Source: Heterohyrax brucei (taxonomy: Eukaryota; Chordata; Mammalia; Hyracoidea; Procaviidae). From it: a stretch of DNA of 64,000 bases. The position numbers and the translations under genes are program-made. The stretch lies in assembly GCA_028571685.1 (NCBI GenBank), contig CM053148.1, positions 92,650,001-92,714,000 on the forward strand. The letters run 5' to 3'. Positions 1 through 11,479 of this stretch are shown here, piece by piece (positions within the stretch are counted from its first letter, which is position 1; the number at the start of each line of letters is the position of its first letter). Under the pieces are notes generated by a model. That model had not been told where the DNA came from. It saw nothing but the letters and a program-made list of their open reading frames with translations, and did no database searches.

Positions 1-670
1 AAATTTTGTTTTAAGTGAAAGTTTACAATTTGAATCAGTTTGTATTACAGATACTGACACAAATTGTTATGTGACCCTGGTTGGCCTCCCCACACTGTGA
101 TAGAACACTCCTCCTCTCCACCAGTTGTTTCCCATTTAACCGTTTAACCAGCTGTTGTCCACCTCTACCATCTCATTTCTCCTTGGGACAGGAGCTTCCT
201 TATTAGTCTCCTTTATCTACTTAAGCAAAGAAGCATACTCTTCACCAGTATCAATGTATATTTTATATACAAGTTCAATCTTTATATGAAGAATTGGCTT
301 CTGGAATGGTTTCCATTTGGGGCTAAAAGAATTTGGGGACCATGTCTTCCAGGGATCCTGCAGTCTTTGAAGCCATCAAGTCTGGTGTTTTTACTAGCAT
401 TCAAATACTGCACCCCACATGTCTCCTGTCCATCAGGGATTCTTGGTTGAGTTTTTTGTAAGGAATTCATCACTGTTTAGTTCTTCTGGTCTCATGCGGA
501 TGTTAGCTCTGGTTTATGTGGCCCTTTCTGTCTCTTGAGTTCATGTTTTCTTTATATCTTTGATGTCCCTCATTCTTCTTCACTCTAGGTGTGTTGAGAT
601 CAACTGATGCTTCTTAGAAGGCCACTTGCTAGCCTTTAAAACCCTAGACACCACTCACCACTCAGAACAC
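1..670 (-). mobile_element. L1 LINE, 3' end region, cut by window edge
   Basis: The first bases (ttttaagtgaaagttt) are the reverse complement of an L1 3' end that recurs at 3786 and, on the other strand, near 24000 and 50275. The CT-rich text that follows, up to the cttgctagcctttaaaac and ccactcaccactcag blocks, matches the 3' untranslated region of the afrotherian L1 as I know it. No frame is open. The poly-A side of the element lies at or left of base 1. Confidence 0.75.
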
Positions 671-1944
671 AAAATGTAGATTTATATTGGTGTCAAGATT
701 ATTCTAATGATGCAAATGATGGCACCAATAAAAGAAAAAGGTAAAGAGAGGAAACAGAATTAACCCATGGTAAAGATATATACCATTAGAGGTATGAACT
801 TCAACCAAACAAGGTTCAATCTACTGGCAATCAAACCATTTCCGTTATTTGAACAACTTTCTATTAATTAACAGAGGGGGAGTGGAGAGTCAATAGTCAA
901 GATTGTACGAGTTTTATCCACTTAACCAGTTATTGGGAAACAATATAAGATAGAAAATGAGAAGTAAAAATAATGATTTATGAAATTCTGTAAAATTATA
1001 AGTGGTATTATGGAATCCAATGTAGGAAGACAGGATACATTATTTTATATTTTTCTCTAGTGAGTGAGTTATATTGTATCATACCGAGCATAGAGCAGGG
1101 AATTTTTGGTATAGCTTGCTATATATTCATGTCTTTGCTAATAAAAGTCAACTGTCTTTTGACTTACAATTTGCATTAACAGTTCATCAATATAAACTAA
1201 AAAGATTTATTAAAATATTACTGAGTACAGGCTGAATGGCTCAGGGGATTGGTTGGTAATAGGATATGTAGTCTTTTATTTCTAGGTCACTGGTTTGAAT
1301 TACATCTTGGCAGAGAGTGGAGACTATTTGGGGACATATGGTGTGTGGAATGGGGTGGTGATGTCAGTCTTATTTTCAGTAAGTGCTGTCCACTTAGGCT
1401 TCAATATTTCAAGCTTGTCTCTGTGGATTCAAAACACCATCTCATATATGCATGTGTAAAATGTTTCCATGGAAGAGATTACCATTACCAAGAATAGGAA
1501 AAATAACAGCCATCGAGACATTTTTAACAAGAGAATGTTTTGGATGTTCTATATAGATAGAAAAATAAATCATTCAGGATGATTTAAGTTAGCATGCTCT
1601 TTTTAGGTTCTTTTATTTCTAAAGACTTCAGAAAACACACAGCTCATTTGAAGTTAAATTTTAAATTTATTTTACTCTTAAAGTAGCATTAAGATTTTTA
1701 TAGAAATTAAATTTAAAATCTGAGGAGGAAAAAATATATATAGACGAAAGAAATAGAATGTTATATATCAAAAAGAACCGAGAAATCTTTCAGCTATCAC
1801 TTTGCAGATGAAGAAAGCAAGAAATATAAAACTAACACAACTTTCCAAATATCATCCAGCTGCCTTGAGCAATAACTGAGCTGTGAATTATAGACTAAAG
1901 CTCTTCTCTCTGCTTGTGCTATGTAGTGTTTAAGATGAAGTCCT
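671..1944. other. AT-rich stretch, no gene seen
   Basis: No confident gene or repeat. Around 1230-1330 the text ggctcaggggattgg followed about 60 bases later by ctggtttgaatta faintly resembles a tRNA-type A box and B box, so a very old SINE is possible but unproven. The rest is ordinary low-GC sequence. Confidence 0.4.
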
Positions 1945-2480
1945 AATTCATAAGAGAAGTATCATTTCCCATATCGTCATAGGACCTGATAAAGCAAGGA
2001 GAAAAAGTTTTAAAGATTGGAAGAGAACATTTGAAGATCTCATGATTATGCATGAAGCAAATCTCAAAAATCCAGTCATCTTGTTAGAATTAATAAGTGA
2101 ATTGAGCAAGGTGTTGAATACAAGCTCAATGAACAAAATTAACAGTGACTAACTAGAACATGATTTTTTTCTTTAATTTCAAGAGTATCAAAATTAAAAT
2201 AGTAATAAAACCACTGAAGGATGTACAAGGTATCTACACAGAAGTGTACAAATCATCACTGAGATACATTGTAAAAGACCTTAGGAAATAGAAGAACATA
2301 CCACGCTTATCCATCAGAAATCTCAGTATTATTCAATTGTCATTTCTCCCCAAATGTATTTTTTTCAAATCAATGAAATGTTGTTCAAAACTCAGGGTAT
2401 TTTTGGTGGGAAATTAATAAATTCCTTCTAAGATTTTATGGAAATGCAATGGACCCAGAATATGGTACTTGGAAAATCAA
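1945..2480 (+). mobile_element. old L1 ORF2 fragment
   Basis: The order of blocks follows L1 ORF2: a stretch like 'attaataagtgaattgagc', then 'tcaagagtatcaaaatt', then 'gatgtacaaggtatctacac', then 'ttatggaaatgcaatgg' near 2437. These are the region between the reverse transcriptase domain and the C-terminal part. Many stops and small indels interrupt it. No 3' end is attached, so the copy is truncated at both ends. Confidence 0.6.
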
Positions 2481-3427
2481 ATGCTGTCTCTTGAAGGCAC
2501 AGGTTCGACTGGCTTGGAAGATAATTTTGTTTGGCCAGTGAAATGTAAAAGGAAGTGTAGGCATTTGTTTTCCTGAAAGAAAAGATAAACAGTAGTATTG
2601 TCTGGCTGGGAGAGGGAAGAAAGTATATTCCTAATCCAAGCATCTGTAGCTAGGTTTTGGACTGGACAACTTAGTACTTTCTTAGCACAAGTAAACACAC
2701 CAACACTCATTCAAACAGCTAAATAAAGGCAAAGTATCTGTGTCCAGTTAATTTTTTCACAATACAATCTTTAGGAATCAAACAAATACATATGAAGAGA
2801 GATTAATGATATTACCAAAGAAAAGTTGGCATTACTACTGACTGCCCTGTCCTGCAGAGTTTGTTAGGAATTTGATGAGGAAATTCTTTAAAATTAAGTT
2901 GCTATGTATTTTTTAACATAATAACTGCAAAACTGTCCATTTCTATTAATTCTAAATGCTAAGGCTTCATTACTATACACAAAGCTGTATTAAACTTTTC
3001 CATTAATATCATTATGAGCAAAGAAAGCCATTTTTATAGTACAAAAATGCCTAATGAATACACTCTTCTATCTTGGTATTAATTATAAGCTCTGTGTGTG
3101 TTTGTGGTGTCCATTTTACAGAAAGCAATTTTCTTTATTTTTTAGGGTTTCTGAATGCTGTACATTATTAGTATAATGGGAAACACACTGAGATGCTAAT
3201 AGCCAGCAAGGAGGTTATTTTATTTTTTCTCCCTTTTCATTGCTAAACCTTTTTATAAACATAATTTAAGTAATCTCCACTATGTTAAAACCATTTATTG
3301 TCTTCGAAGGCAATATCCATATAGGGAATTTAAAATAGATCTTAATTAAAAATATGTTTGCATATAACTCATGCACCCAGGTACATATCTTTTCCTAGAT
3401 TTTTCAATAGCTACCATTAGTAAAAGA
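2481..3427. other. no gene or clear repeat seen
   Basis: AT-rich single-copy-looking sequence. The frames present on the minus strand at 2428-2710 are short, have no recognisable domain and partly run into the L1 fragment. Confidence 0.4.
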
Positions 3428-3612
3428 GACCCTGGAGGTGCAAGCAGTTATCTTTCTCTGCTACTAACTGAAGGGTTGGAGATTTGAGTCTACCAAAAGA
3501 TGACTCGTAAGAAAGACCTGACAATCTACTGCTAACAGATCAGCCATGGAAAACCCTATGGAACATTCTTCTGCCTTAACGGGCATGTAGGTTCACTATG
3601 AGTTAGAACTGA
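3428..3612 (+). mobile_element. AfroSINE, old and divergent long form
   Basis: Head agaccctggaggtgcaagc, then a tRNA-like body, an extra internal segment (the long form) and a tail with ggttcactatgagttagaact. It is about as long as other long-form copies (at 31752 and 54802), but many positions have changed. Confidence 0.6.
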
Positions 3613-3785
3613 CTTGTCTGCAACTGATTACTGGTTACTACACTTTACCCGTGATAAGGATTCAGATAACATATCATTTTCCAAAGTTATACACAGTCAC
3701 TGATATTATATTTAAAACATTTCATTATGGCACTTGACTTGGCTGGCATTATAATTACATGTATTTATTTATTCATTGTCATTAT

Positions 3786-4165
3786 TTTATTGTGCTTTAA
3801 GTGAAAGTTCATAATCCAAGTCAGTTTGTCATAGAAAAACTTAAACACACATTGCTATGCAGTGTTTAAGTTCCAGACTAACACAGTCCAAGGGCCTTTT
3901 CTTCCGGGGTCACTACAGTCTGTCTGATTATTGGGTCGGGTCCTTTTAAAAGGGTTTGAATTCTGCGTCTCGTTTCTCTCCCAGTTCCTCAGGGATTCTT
4001 TGTTGGCTTCCTTGTCATGGCAGCCCTTGGTGGCAGCCAGGCACCTTCTAGTCCTTCCGAGCTCATGCTGATGTCGTCTCTGAATTAGGCGGTTCTGTCT
4101 GATCCTTGGGATCATCATTTTCTCTCTGTCTTTGAGGTTCTTCATTCTCTTCTGCTCCAGTTGGT
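3786..4165 (-). mobile_element. L1 LINE 3' end
   Basis: Starts with ttattgtgctttaagtgaaa, the reverse complement of the L1 tail junction seen at the left window edge, and continues with the CT-rich 3' untranslated region as far as gctccagttggttact. CpG sites are still fairly frequent (ccggggtc, gtcgggtc, gcgtctcg), so this copy looks younger than the one at 1. The reverse-strand frame at 3855-4145 has no L1 protein similarity. Confidence 0.75.
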
Positions 4166-4189
4166 TACTTGTATTTACTTTTGTTTATA

Positions 4190-4622
4190 CATTCAAACCG
4201 ATTTTGGAACTCCTTCTGGAATGCCCATGGCACATGGTGTCCCAAGGGCAAATTCTCAAACTTAGTTGTACAGTCGTCTGTGAGGGGGTTTTTAGCCAGT
4301 AACCAAGTAACTGTACTGGGGACACCCTCCCTACTCACCTGAGCTGTCCCCCAATGACTTTTTTCTTTACGCAGAGATAAAGGAAATATTGAAAGGAAGA
4401 CATCGTGATAACATTCAGGATATCAAGGGTAATTGTGAAGACAGCTCTGATGGCCATTCCAGAAAGATTTCCAAAACTACTCTGAAGGGTGGACTAGGTA
4501 CTCACATCAGTGTCTAGCTTCCCAACGGGAGTACTTTGAAGGTGACCATAGTGATATTCAGCAGTGAGGCATGGAGCACTTTTACTAGGAGGAGTTTGTG
4601 AACTTAATTGGCAATGCTCAGA
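4190..4622 (+). mobile_element. foldback mariner derivative, left arm truncated
   Basis: The right 350 bases carry the mariner 3' half: ccctactcacctgagctg, ccaatgact, then ggcattccagaaag-like text and the terminal inverted repeat 'gtgaacttaattgg'. The left part (4190-4260) is a remnant of the same end in inverted orientation followed by the same spacer as in the copies at 10073 and 25350. The outer left repeat is missing. It abuts the L1 end at 4165. Confidence 0.7.
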
Positions 4623-4929
4623 TATGTAATATATAAGACAAACCTGCAGATACCTTAATACCTATCTTTCCCCACTTCTGCTGTCTCTCTTACAGTACTT
4701 TGTGGCAGACGGAAAGATGCCTTCACATCCCCTCTGCAATCCCTACCACTGCGCTCTCTGTGGTTGTCTCTGTCTTGCTAGTTTGTTGCTTTAAAGGGTC
4801 AAGTGTTTCAGTGCTAACACATTTAGGTGGAAGTTCGTCTCCAAGAATAGAGATACAGAGCTAAATAACAGTCTGGACATATGGGCCTGTCAGTCAAACC
4901 TGATAAACTTAAGAATGTTTTTAGTAGAT

Positions 4930-5095
4930 GCTCCCCTGGTGGCACAGTGCTTAAGAGCTATAGTTCCTGATCAAAATGTTGGTGGTTCAAATCCTCCAGA
5001 GTCTTCTTGTAAATTTGGTGAAGCAATTCTACTCTGACTACAGGATTGCTCTCGGTTGGAATCAAGTTGATGGCAATGGGTTTGGTTGTTGCTTT
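4930..5095 (+). mobile_element. AfroSINE
   Basis: Head ctcccctggtggcacagtgc, B box ggtggttcaaatcct, and tail ggattgctctcggttggaa then tcaagttgatggca and tttggttgttgc. Full length with small changes; the box after the B box is shortened. Confidence 0.85.
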
Positions 5096-5239
5096 AAATC
5101 ATAATGAATTATATACCATTCTTCATGTAAAATCCGTATTTTACGGTGTCTCGGATAATAGAATTAGCACACACTGCCATTCATAAAGTAGGCCAGTTGT
5201 GGGCTCACTTCAAGATACACGTTGGTTAAAAGGTGCTCA

Positions 5240-5530
5240 CCCTGCGTTTTTCAGGTCGAGGTTTCTTAAACTCGACACGGCTGATGTCTTGGGCCAAAAA
5301 AACTACTGGACTTGGTGGTCCTGTACATTTTACGACGTTTAGCAGCATCCTAGAACTGTATTACTAACCACTCTATCCCTTCGGATCCGACTCGACGGCA
5401 CTTGGCGTTGGCTGGCTATCTCTTCAAGTGTGACAACAAAGTTCGGCAACAAAAACTGTCTTTAGACGTTGCACAGTGCCCTCAGAGTGGAAAGGCTGAT
5501 TTGCCCCAGTTTGAGAATCACTGGTCCAGA
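5240..5530 (-). mobile_element. MER5A-like hAT DNA transposon relic
   Basis: Read on the minus strand it starts with the terminal text ccagtgattctcaaactgg and contains the blocks for 'atgctgctaaac' and 'cccaagacatcagccgtg', in the order known for MER5A (non-autonomous hAT-Charlie). It is interrupted near 5376-5420 by a foreign SINE-tail fragment and carries a small local duplication around 5430-5450. No transposase is encoded, as expected. Confidence 0.7.
5376..5407 (+). mobile_element. tail-only AfroSINE fragment inside MER5A
   Basis: The text cggatccgactcgacggca followed by cttgg is the last ~30 bases of an AfroSINE-type tail, with intact CpG sites, sitting where MER5A should read its middle part. 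The rest of the SINE is absent. Comparable tail-only pieces occur at 38540, 44876 and 47591. Confidence 0.55.
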
Positions 5531-7055
5531 GAAGGAAAACAATGGCATAGTCATTTTCAAAACTCTTCATTTATGTATGATTTCTAATACAAAAACAACC
5601 TTCTTTCTTTCTCAGAAAATAGTCCATAGGATGCGGTAACAGAGGTTCTCACAATTTTTTCATGTTTTCTCTGCAAAGATGGAAACAGTTTCCACTAGAA
5701 CTTCCTGAAAAGTCTCTCCTTTTCCAGTAGTGAAGAGAATCAGCTTTTGTTTACTGACATACTAAACATTTTAAATTGCTATACTTCAGAAGCATTAGTT
5801 AACCTTCCACTCATACTGTGAAGTAAATATATGTTATTAGACCAATTTTCTTTTTTTTTTAAAGGAAAATCAAATGCGGTGGGACTAAGTGCATTGTTCA
5901 GCATGGAATCTCCTTATAGTATTTTATTTTAAAAGCTAGCTATAGGATAGCTGAATATTTTTTAGAGTTGAATTCCAACAATGTAATTAATTTTAGTGAA
6001 AAACCAGAAAATATAATACTAGATATTTCAGTATGTGGGTATATAAAGATTATTCAAAATAATATTGTTCATTTAATTAGAATGTAGACAAAAGCTACCA
6101 ACCTTTTACTTATAAATAAAAATTGTAACAGAATATGACTAAAAAGTTATTTAACTCTGCCTTTTTCCTTCAGTTAGATAATTAATTTTAGGGTCTGGGA
6201 TTCATTTGTGGATACTAAGTAGCAAGCAAACAGATATATGTGTATACACACACCCACACATACACACCTACACATACACACCCACGGACTGTTTCCTGTG
6301 TTGATAAAACTATAGTTGTTATTAACTTAATTTTACATGTTACCTTTGTTTTAACAAATTGTCAAAACAAAGCAAAACAAAATATTTTGCTTATAAAGAC
6401 ATGTCAGCCTATAAATTATTTCTGGCTAAGTTAGAACTTTTCAAAGAATACTGACAACTTTTCCAACAAACCGGATCTTACAACCTTATCCACACTATTC
6501 ATGTTCAGTGTTTCCCAAATTTTCTAAAAGATACTTTCCCAAGAAACTGTTGAAAAGCTCCTGTTAAAAGGATTTCTTACTTGAATAAATGTCTACCAAC
6601 AAAACTGAGAAGAAATTGTACAAGTAACTGTTTAAATTGCAACAGAAATTTAAAAGGTTAAAAGTAGAAAACATTAGAGCCTGTTAAAAAGCTTCATGAC
6701 AGGCAGACACAAAAATATATCAGTAGTTTAAAATAACTATGCAAATATGTTCCTGTTATTTTCTCAAAGGCACTCAGTGCATTATCTAGGAGCGTTTGTG
6801 AAAATAAAATGTTATCTAAATTTTCTTCAATATAAAATGGTTAATGCTTATCAAATTACCCACTCATTTATTTAGAAAATATGTACTAGTATAATTATTT
6901 GAATAATACTTGATTACAATATATGTAAATAACATACTCATAAAATAAATTTTGAAGGTGTCCACGGAGCTGGCACGATTCTATAAATTTAATGTATTAG
7001 TAAAATATCCTTTGTGAAAGACTTCTTAGAAATGGATACACAGTGGTTTTCACGA
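5531..7055. other. AT-rich stretch with a CA microsatellite, no gene seen
   Basis: An impure CA run occupies 6241-6284; the frame across it (6240-6434) is a by-product of that run. The rest is low-GC DNA with no repeat that I can name. Confidence 0.5.
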
Positions 7056-7059
7056 TCCT

Positions 7060-7225
7060 TAACCCTGATGCCCTAGTGGTTAATTGCTACAGCTACTAAC
7101 CAAAAGGTAGGCAGTTCAAATCTACCAGGCACTCCTTGGAAACTCTATGGAGCAGTTCTGCTGTGTCCTATAGGCTCACTATGAGTGGGAATCAACTTGA
7201 TGGCACTGGGTTTGTTTTCTGTTTT
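7060..7225 (+). mobile_element. AfroSINE (first of a tandem pair)
   Basis: Head ccctgatgccctagtggtta, B box gcagttcaaatctacc, and tail ctatgagtgggaatcaact followed by tgatggcactgggtttg. A T-rich 3' extension separates it from the next copy. Confidence 0.92.
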
Positions 7226-7249
7226 TTTTGCTTGTTTGTTTGTTTTTTG

Positions 7250-7410
7250 GTAAACACCCCGGTTCCATAGTGCTTAAGTACCACGTCTGGTCAGCAGTTC
7301 GAATCCACCAGGTGCTCCTAGGAAACTATGAAGCAGTTTTGTTCTGTACTATAGGGTTACTATAAGTTGGAATCGACTTGATGGCAGTGGGTTTGGTTTG
7401 GTTTTCGTTT
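7250..7410 (+). mobile_element. AfroSINE (second of a tandem pair)
   Basis: Head caccccggttccatagtgc, B box gcagttcgaatccacc (CpG kept), and tail ttggaatcgacttgatggca then gtgggtttggtttgg. About ten bases are missing between A and B boxes. It lies 25 bases after the previous copy in the same orientation, apparently in its T-rich tail. Confidence 0.92.
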
Positions 7411-8022
7411 ATTCTTACTTTATGCACCCTTTCTTATTGAATGCCACACCTACATCTAAGTCACCTTAACTTGATGATTTCAATTCTCTGTCAGCTTTAA
7501 AATATAAGCTGACTATTTCTTACTAGGACAATAATCCACAGGCACAGGATCAATACAGCAGTTGTTCACTTCTGGCTAATTTACCTGTTGAGGACATCTT
7601 TCTAAATCCTCTATTCAAAATCGGTATTAATTTGTTTACGATAATTTTAAAATGGAGTACTGAAAATGTGGGACAGTAAGATGTCTGTCTGTCAGAATAT
7701 TTAGCCATATGATCATCTCCCTGTGTGCCAGATACACTTACCATAAAATTCAAAATTAATTCCAGGCAAAGTATATACAGTTGCAAATAATATTCTGGGG
7801 AGAAATAATCCTAAAACGCTGGACTCATTGTATTGCATCCAGTAACCTTATCAAGATGTGTCTTATAATTGTGACTATCCTATTACTCAAGACATTTTAA
7901 ATAGTGAAGTAATATTTCTCAAATCTGATAATAGATTTAAGAAGAAAAGTGTTTTGGAGAAAATATTTTTGTCTATTAGCATTTTAAAACCCACAAAATA
8001 TAGTTCAGTTAATAAGTTCAGT
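7411..8022. other. no gene or clear repeat seen
   Basis: AT-rich sequence. Short frames (7550-7786 minus, 7858-8040 plus) carry no recognisable domain. Confidence 0.45.
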
Positions 8023-8590
8023 GTCTTAGTCATCTGGTGACTGCTCTAACAGAAATTATTAATAGCTTTAGGAAAGAAAAGTTTATTCTTACACAGCCCA
8101 GTGTGTTGGACATTTGAATTCAGGGTGCCAGCTCAGGGGAACACTCTATTCACTCTGGAGAAAGGTCCTTACGTTGCATCAGTTTTTTTTTTTTGGTCTG
8201 AGAGCATCTTAGCACAGGAATCTCAGCACCAAAGGACATGCTGTGCTTTTAGTGCTGCTTTCTTAATGTTGTGAGGTCCCCAACTCTCTGCTTGCTTACT
8301 TTTCCTTTTATTTCTTGCAGGATAAAAGGTGGTTCAAGCCATACTCCAGGAAAACTGCCTTACACTGGAGCAAAGAGGTGGCCTTAGGAAGGGTATTATG
8401 GTCCCATTTTAATCCTCATTAATATAATCCAGTCTATTAACCACAGGCAAAGATCAGGATTTACAACACAAGAAAATCACAAAATACACGACAATCACAA
8501 AATACTAGGAATCATGGTTCAAACTAAATTGTTACACACATTTTTGGGGAGTGAGGGGACAGACACAATTCAATTGATAACATTCCGTAA
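8023..8590 (-). mobile_element. MaLR-type (MLT1/MST-like) LTR
   Basis: The left edge gtcttagtcatctggtgact is the reverse complement of the 3' end shared by a group of LTRs in this window (also 17553, 31955, 48362, 63338). It then carries a 'ttattcttacacagcc' block (the polyadenylation side, aataaa-like on the minus strand) and ends near 8590 with a 'cccaaaaatgtgtg' type 5' end on the minus strand. It is near full length with no flanking internal region, so it is a solo LTR. Confidence 0.7.
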
Positions 8591-9180
8591 TATGGACAAT
8601 TAATTGACTGTATATAAAAAACAACTAAGTTAAAAATAAAAGAAAGTTTCTACTCATAGTAGCAATAAAATAGATTAAATACGTCAGATTTAGTTCAATA
8701 GGTAACATATCTTATCTAAAACAAATATTATAAAATGTTCCTAAGAGATATTTTATAAACATGTGTAAGTGAAGATATGCATCAATTTTTGTGCTCCTTC
8801 ATTATGGAGTTCATTTTCTGTATTTGTTCTTTTAATATGATATTGTCCAGTTCTTGGGTAGGACAATTAGTTTTATCTCTGAGTACATTCTTCTGTGGAT
8901 TAAATTAAGTCTATGGAACCTTTGTTTCTCCCTGAGATCCAGACATTTATATCAAACAATCCTTTGGTCCTAGCCACTTGGAGTCCCATAACTATGTGGT
9001 AAGTAGAACATGAAAAAAATTTAATGACTGCGTACAACTGTATAATCAACAACTGCAAAATATGCATCTTTTTCAAATGCACATGGGATATTTCTCAAAA
9101 CAGACAATATGTAATAGACATAAGCATTTCAAAAGGAACTAGAAACCTGAAGTCACGGTGTGGTGTAATGAGCTTCTTTA
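8591..9180. other. no gene or clear repeat seen
   Basis: AT-rich sequence between an LTR and a SINE. The 60-residue frame at 8900-9082 has no recognisable feature. Confidence 0.45.
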
Positions 9181-9330
9181 TCGAATCTCTAGTGGTATAG
9201 TGGTTAAGCCCTACAACTGCTCACCAAACTGTTGACAGTTTGAATCCACCAGGTGCTCCTTGGAAACTCTATGGATCAGTTCTGCTCTGTCCTATAGAGT
9301 CGCTATGAGTCAAAATTGAGTCAGTGGCAG
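9181..9330 (+). mobile_element. AfroSINE
   Basis: Head gaatctctagtggtatagtgg, B box acagtttgaatccacc, and body ctccttggaaactctatgga. The tail has decayed (gagtcaaaattgagtcagtgg) and lacks the final tttggttt. Confidence 0.9.
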
Positions 9331-9344
9331 AGCCTTTTGCCCCT

Positions 9345-10070
9345 GCTCTTTGGGGAAACATCTTTGGGTATTTCTTTTAGATGCCTTAAGGAATTCCCTT
9401 TGCCCTAGTTGTTTCCTGGAGAGAGTTTGTTATATTTTCACTGTTGATGTTTCCTTGGGTAAGCTGTAAACAATTTGTGGTTTGATATTTTGTGTCTGGT
9501 CCTTAACTTCAGCCCAGTTTATGACTGATATGCATCTTGCTAGGATTGGTCTATAGATTATGAAAATGAAGGGTCTGTAGAATACTATGCAAATGAAATG
9601 TCTGGGGCTTACCAAGAGGGGATTAGTCAATTTGTGACCCTGATAGAGAGATCATGCCTTGAAATTGATGAGGACTTGGTGTGTATAAGCCACCAACATT
9701 ACCTAGAAAAGCACCTTCAAGAAGGTTCTGTGCCTCAGAAGGTGCTGTGCCGCAGATCCAGCACCGTAACTCTGAAGACAGCAAGAGGCCCTCAAAGGCT
9801 CCAAAGGCAGAGCCATCAGTGATAGGCCCAGAAAAGGCACAGGGGCAGAGACGATGGTGACAGACAGCAGTGACAAAGGAGCCTCTCCCTAGGGGACCAA
9901 GAGTAGCATATCTTCAGTCATTGCAGAAAGGAGCTAAGAGAGCTGCCCCATATCAGAGAAGAGAGACTTTGAGTACATGCTTCCTGATCCTAAGATGTAA
10001 CCTGGTAATAGCCCAAGTTTTGCTGTGTTACTTAGTAAACTATTTAACTGCAAGTATGGTCTGTGAAGTC
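9345..10070 (+). mobile_element. unclassified ERV LTR-like element
   Basis: Features typical of an LTR occur in order on the plus strand: an A/T and pyrimidine-rich left part, a TATA-like gtgtataagccacc near 9677, a GC-richer purine-rich downstream block (9700-9890), and a 3' part with ttttgctgtgttacttag and taaactatttaact near 10021. I recognise the pattern as a retroviral LTR but cannot name the family. The mariner derivative at 10073 abuts its right end. Confidence 0.45.
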
Positions 10071-10072
10071 TA

Positions 10073-10630
10073 CAAGGTCTGACAGTTAAGTTCACAAACT
10101 CCTCCTAGAAAAAGGGCTTTGTACCTCTTTGCTGAATATCACTGCAGTCACCTTCAAAGTATTCTCCTCAGGAAGCTATGCTCTCATCCCAATACCTAGT
10201 CCACGTTTCAAAAGGAATTTTGGAACTCTTTTTCGGGGATGGCCATCAGAGCTGTCATCTTATTTACCCTTGATGTCCTGAATGTCATCAAAATGTCTTC
10301 CTTTCTGTATTTCTTTAGTCTTTCGGTAAAGAAAAAAGTCTTTGGGGGCGAGGTCAGGTGAGTAGGGAGGGTGTTCCAATGTAGTTATTTGTCTGCTGGC
10401 TAAAAATGCCCTCACAGAAAACTACACAGTTAAATTGGTGAACTTGGCACCATGCCCAATGGCCATTCCAGAAAGAGTTCTGAAATTGCTTTGAAAGGTG
10501 GACTAGGCGCTTGGTGTCCGTGCATACCTTCCCAAAGGGAGCCCTACGAAGGTGACCATAGTGATATTCAGCAATGAGGTATGTAGCAGTTAGAACAATT
10601 AAGTTAGCGAACTTAATTGTCGGACCTCGA
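10073..10630 (-). mobile_element. foldback mariner derivative, full length (558 bp)
   Basis: Left end caaggtctgacagttaag and right end cttaattgtcggacctcg are inverted repeats, with TA just outside the left end. The left arm (to about 10425) is the 3' half of a mariner on the minus strand; the right arm (from about 10457) is the same 3' end on the plus strand. Between them lies a short spacer (actacacagttaaattggtg). The same layout in mirror image is at 25350. No transposase is encoded. A long minus frame (10354-10881) crosses it but continues into unrelated flank and is not a gene. Confidence 0.85.
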
Positions 10631-11312
10631 ATATGACCTTTGCAAGTAATTGTCAAAGCTGAATGAGAAGTGGTGTGTGCTGTGATAAACAAGTTAGAGG
10701 GTAGACATATGTCTGACCTCTCCTTCTTGGGATCAGCCTTGGAGTATTCCTGATTGACATGCTTCCCCCTGAAATTAGATGGCCTTTGACACTGCTTTAC
10801 TATTACACTACTTTCACCAATAGGCTCATTAAGTTGATTGCAAGCCCATAAAAACAAAGCTGATCTCCACTCTTCATCCATTTGGTATTTGCAAATGTGC
10901 CTACTTGTTAAAATTTATATGTAACTCCAAAATCAATACTTGCATTGCTTTTGTGTTCATCCAAGGACATGTACAGAGTAGAGGAAAACTGAATTGCCTG
11001 ACGCACACATCTACAATTGACATCAAATAAGGTGTCGGCATTCTATTTTCTTCTGTCAGCTCTTAGAATGTAAATAAGTATCCTTTCTGCAGTCTATTTA
11101 GTACCACATTTTTATCTGTCTGTACCTTTGGTTGGTGAGTTAGCTGTTTAGAAAGGTGCCCACACGTAGTACTGGACAGCCGTCTAATGTTTGTATGTGA
11201 CAGAGGTCGTGATGTGCTTGAGAAGAAAATATGTGGCAGCTCAGTTTCACTAAGATGCAAGTCACTGTGCGGTTGGTTGTGAATTGAATGTTAATGCATC
11301 AATGATACTCTA
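10631..11312. other. no gene seen, possible unclassified repeat
   Basis: Slightly GC-richer than its surroundings around 11120-11260, with a few CpG sites (ccgtctaatg, ggtcgtgatg). No family recognised and no splice-flanked open frame. Confidence 0.35.
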
Positions 11313-11478
11313 AACCAGAAAACCCATTGCCATCCAGTTGATTCCAGCGTGTAACAACTCTCTAGGTCAGAGCAGAGGTGCTCCGTTCAGTTTCTAAAGA
11401 GGCTTTGATGGATCTGAACGGTCAAGCTCTTGGCTAGTAACCATGGCACTTAACCACTGCACCACTAGGGTTCTCAAC
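11313..11478 (-). mobile_element. AfroSINE
   Basis: Reads tail first: acccattgccatccagttga, then the 'gcacttaaccactgc' head complement and accactagggttctc. The middle is shortened and the B-box region changed (gatggatctgaacgg). Orientation opposite to most neighbours. Confidence 0.8.
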
Positions 11479-11479
11479 A

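Noticed and set aside
10354-10881. 175-residue open frame on the minus strand
   Set aside because: It spans the right arm and centre of the foldback mariner and runs on into unrelated flanking DNA. The translated product has no transposase motif, and the frame is a by-product of low stop density.
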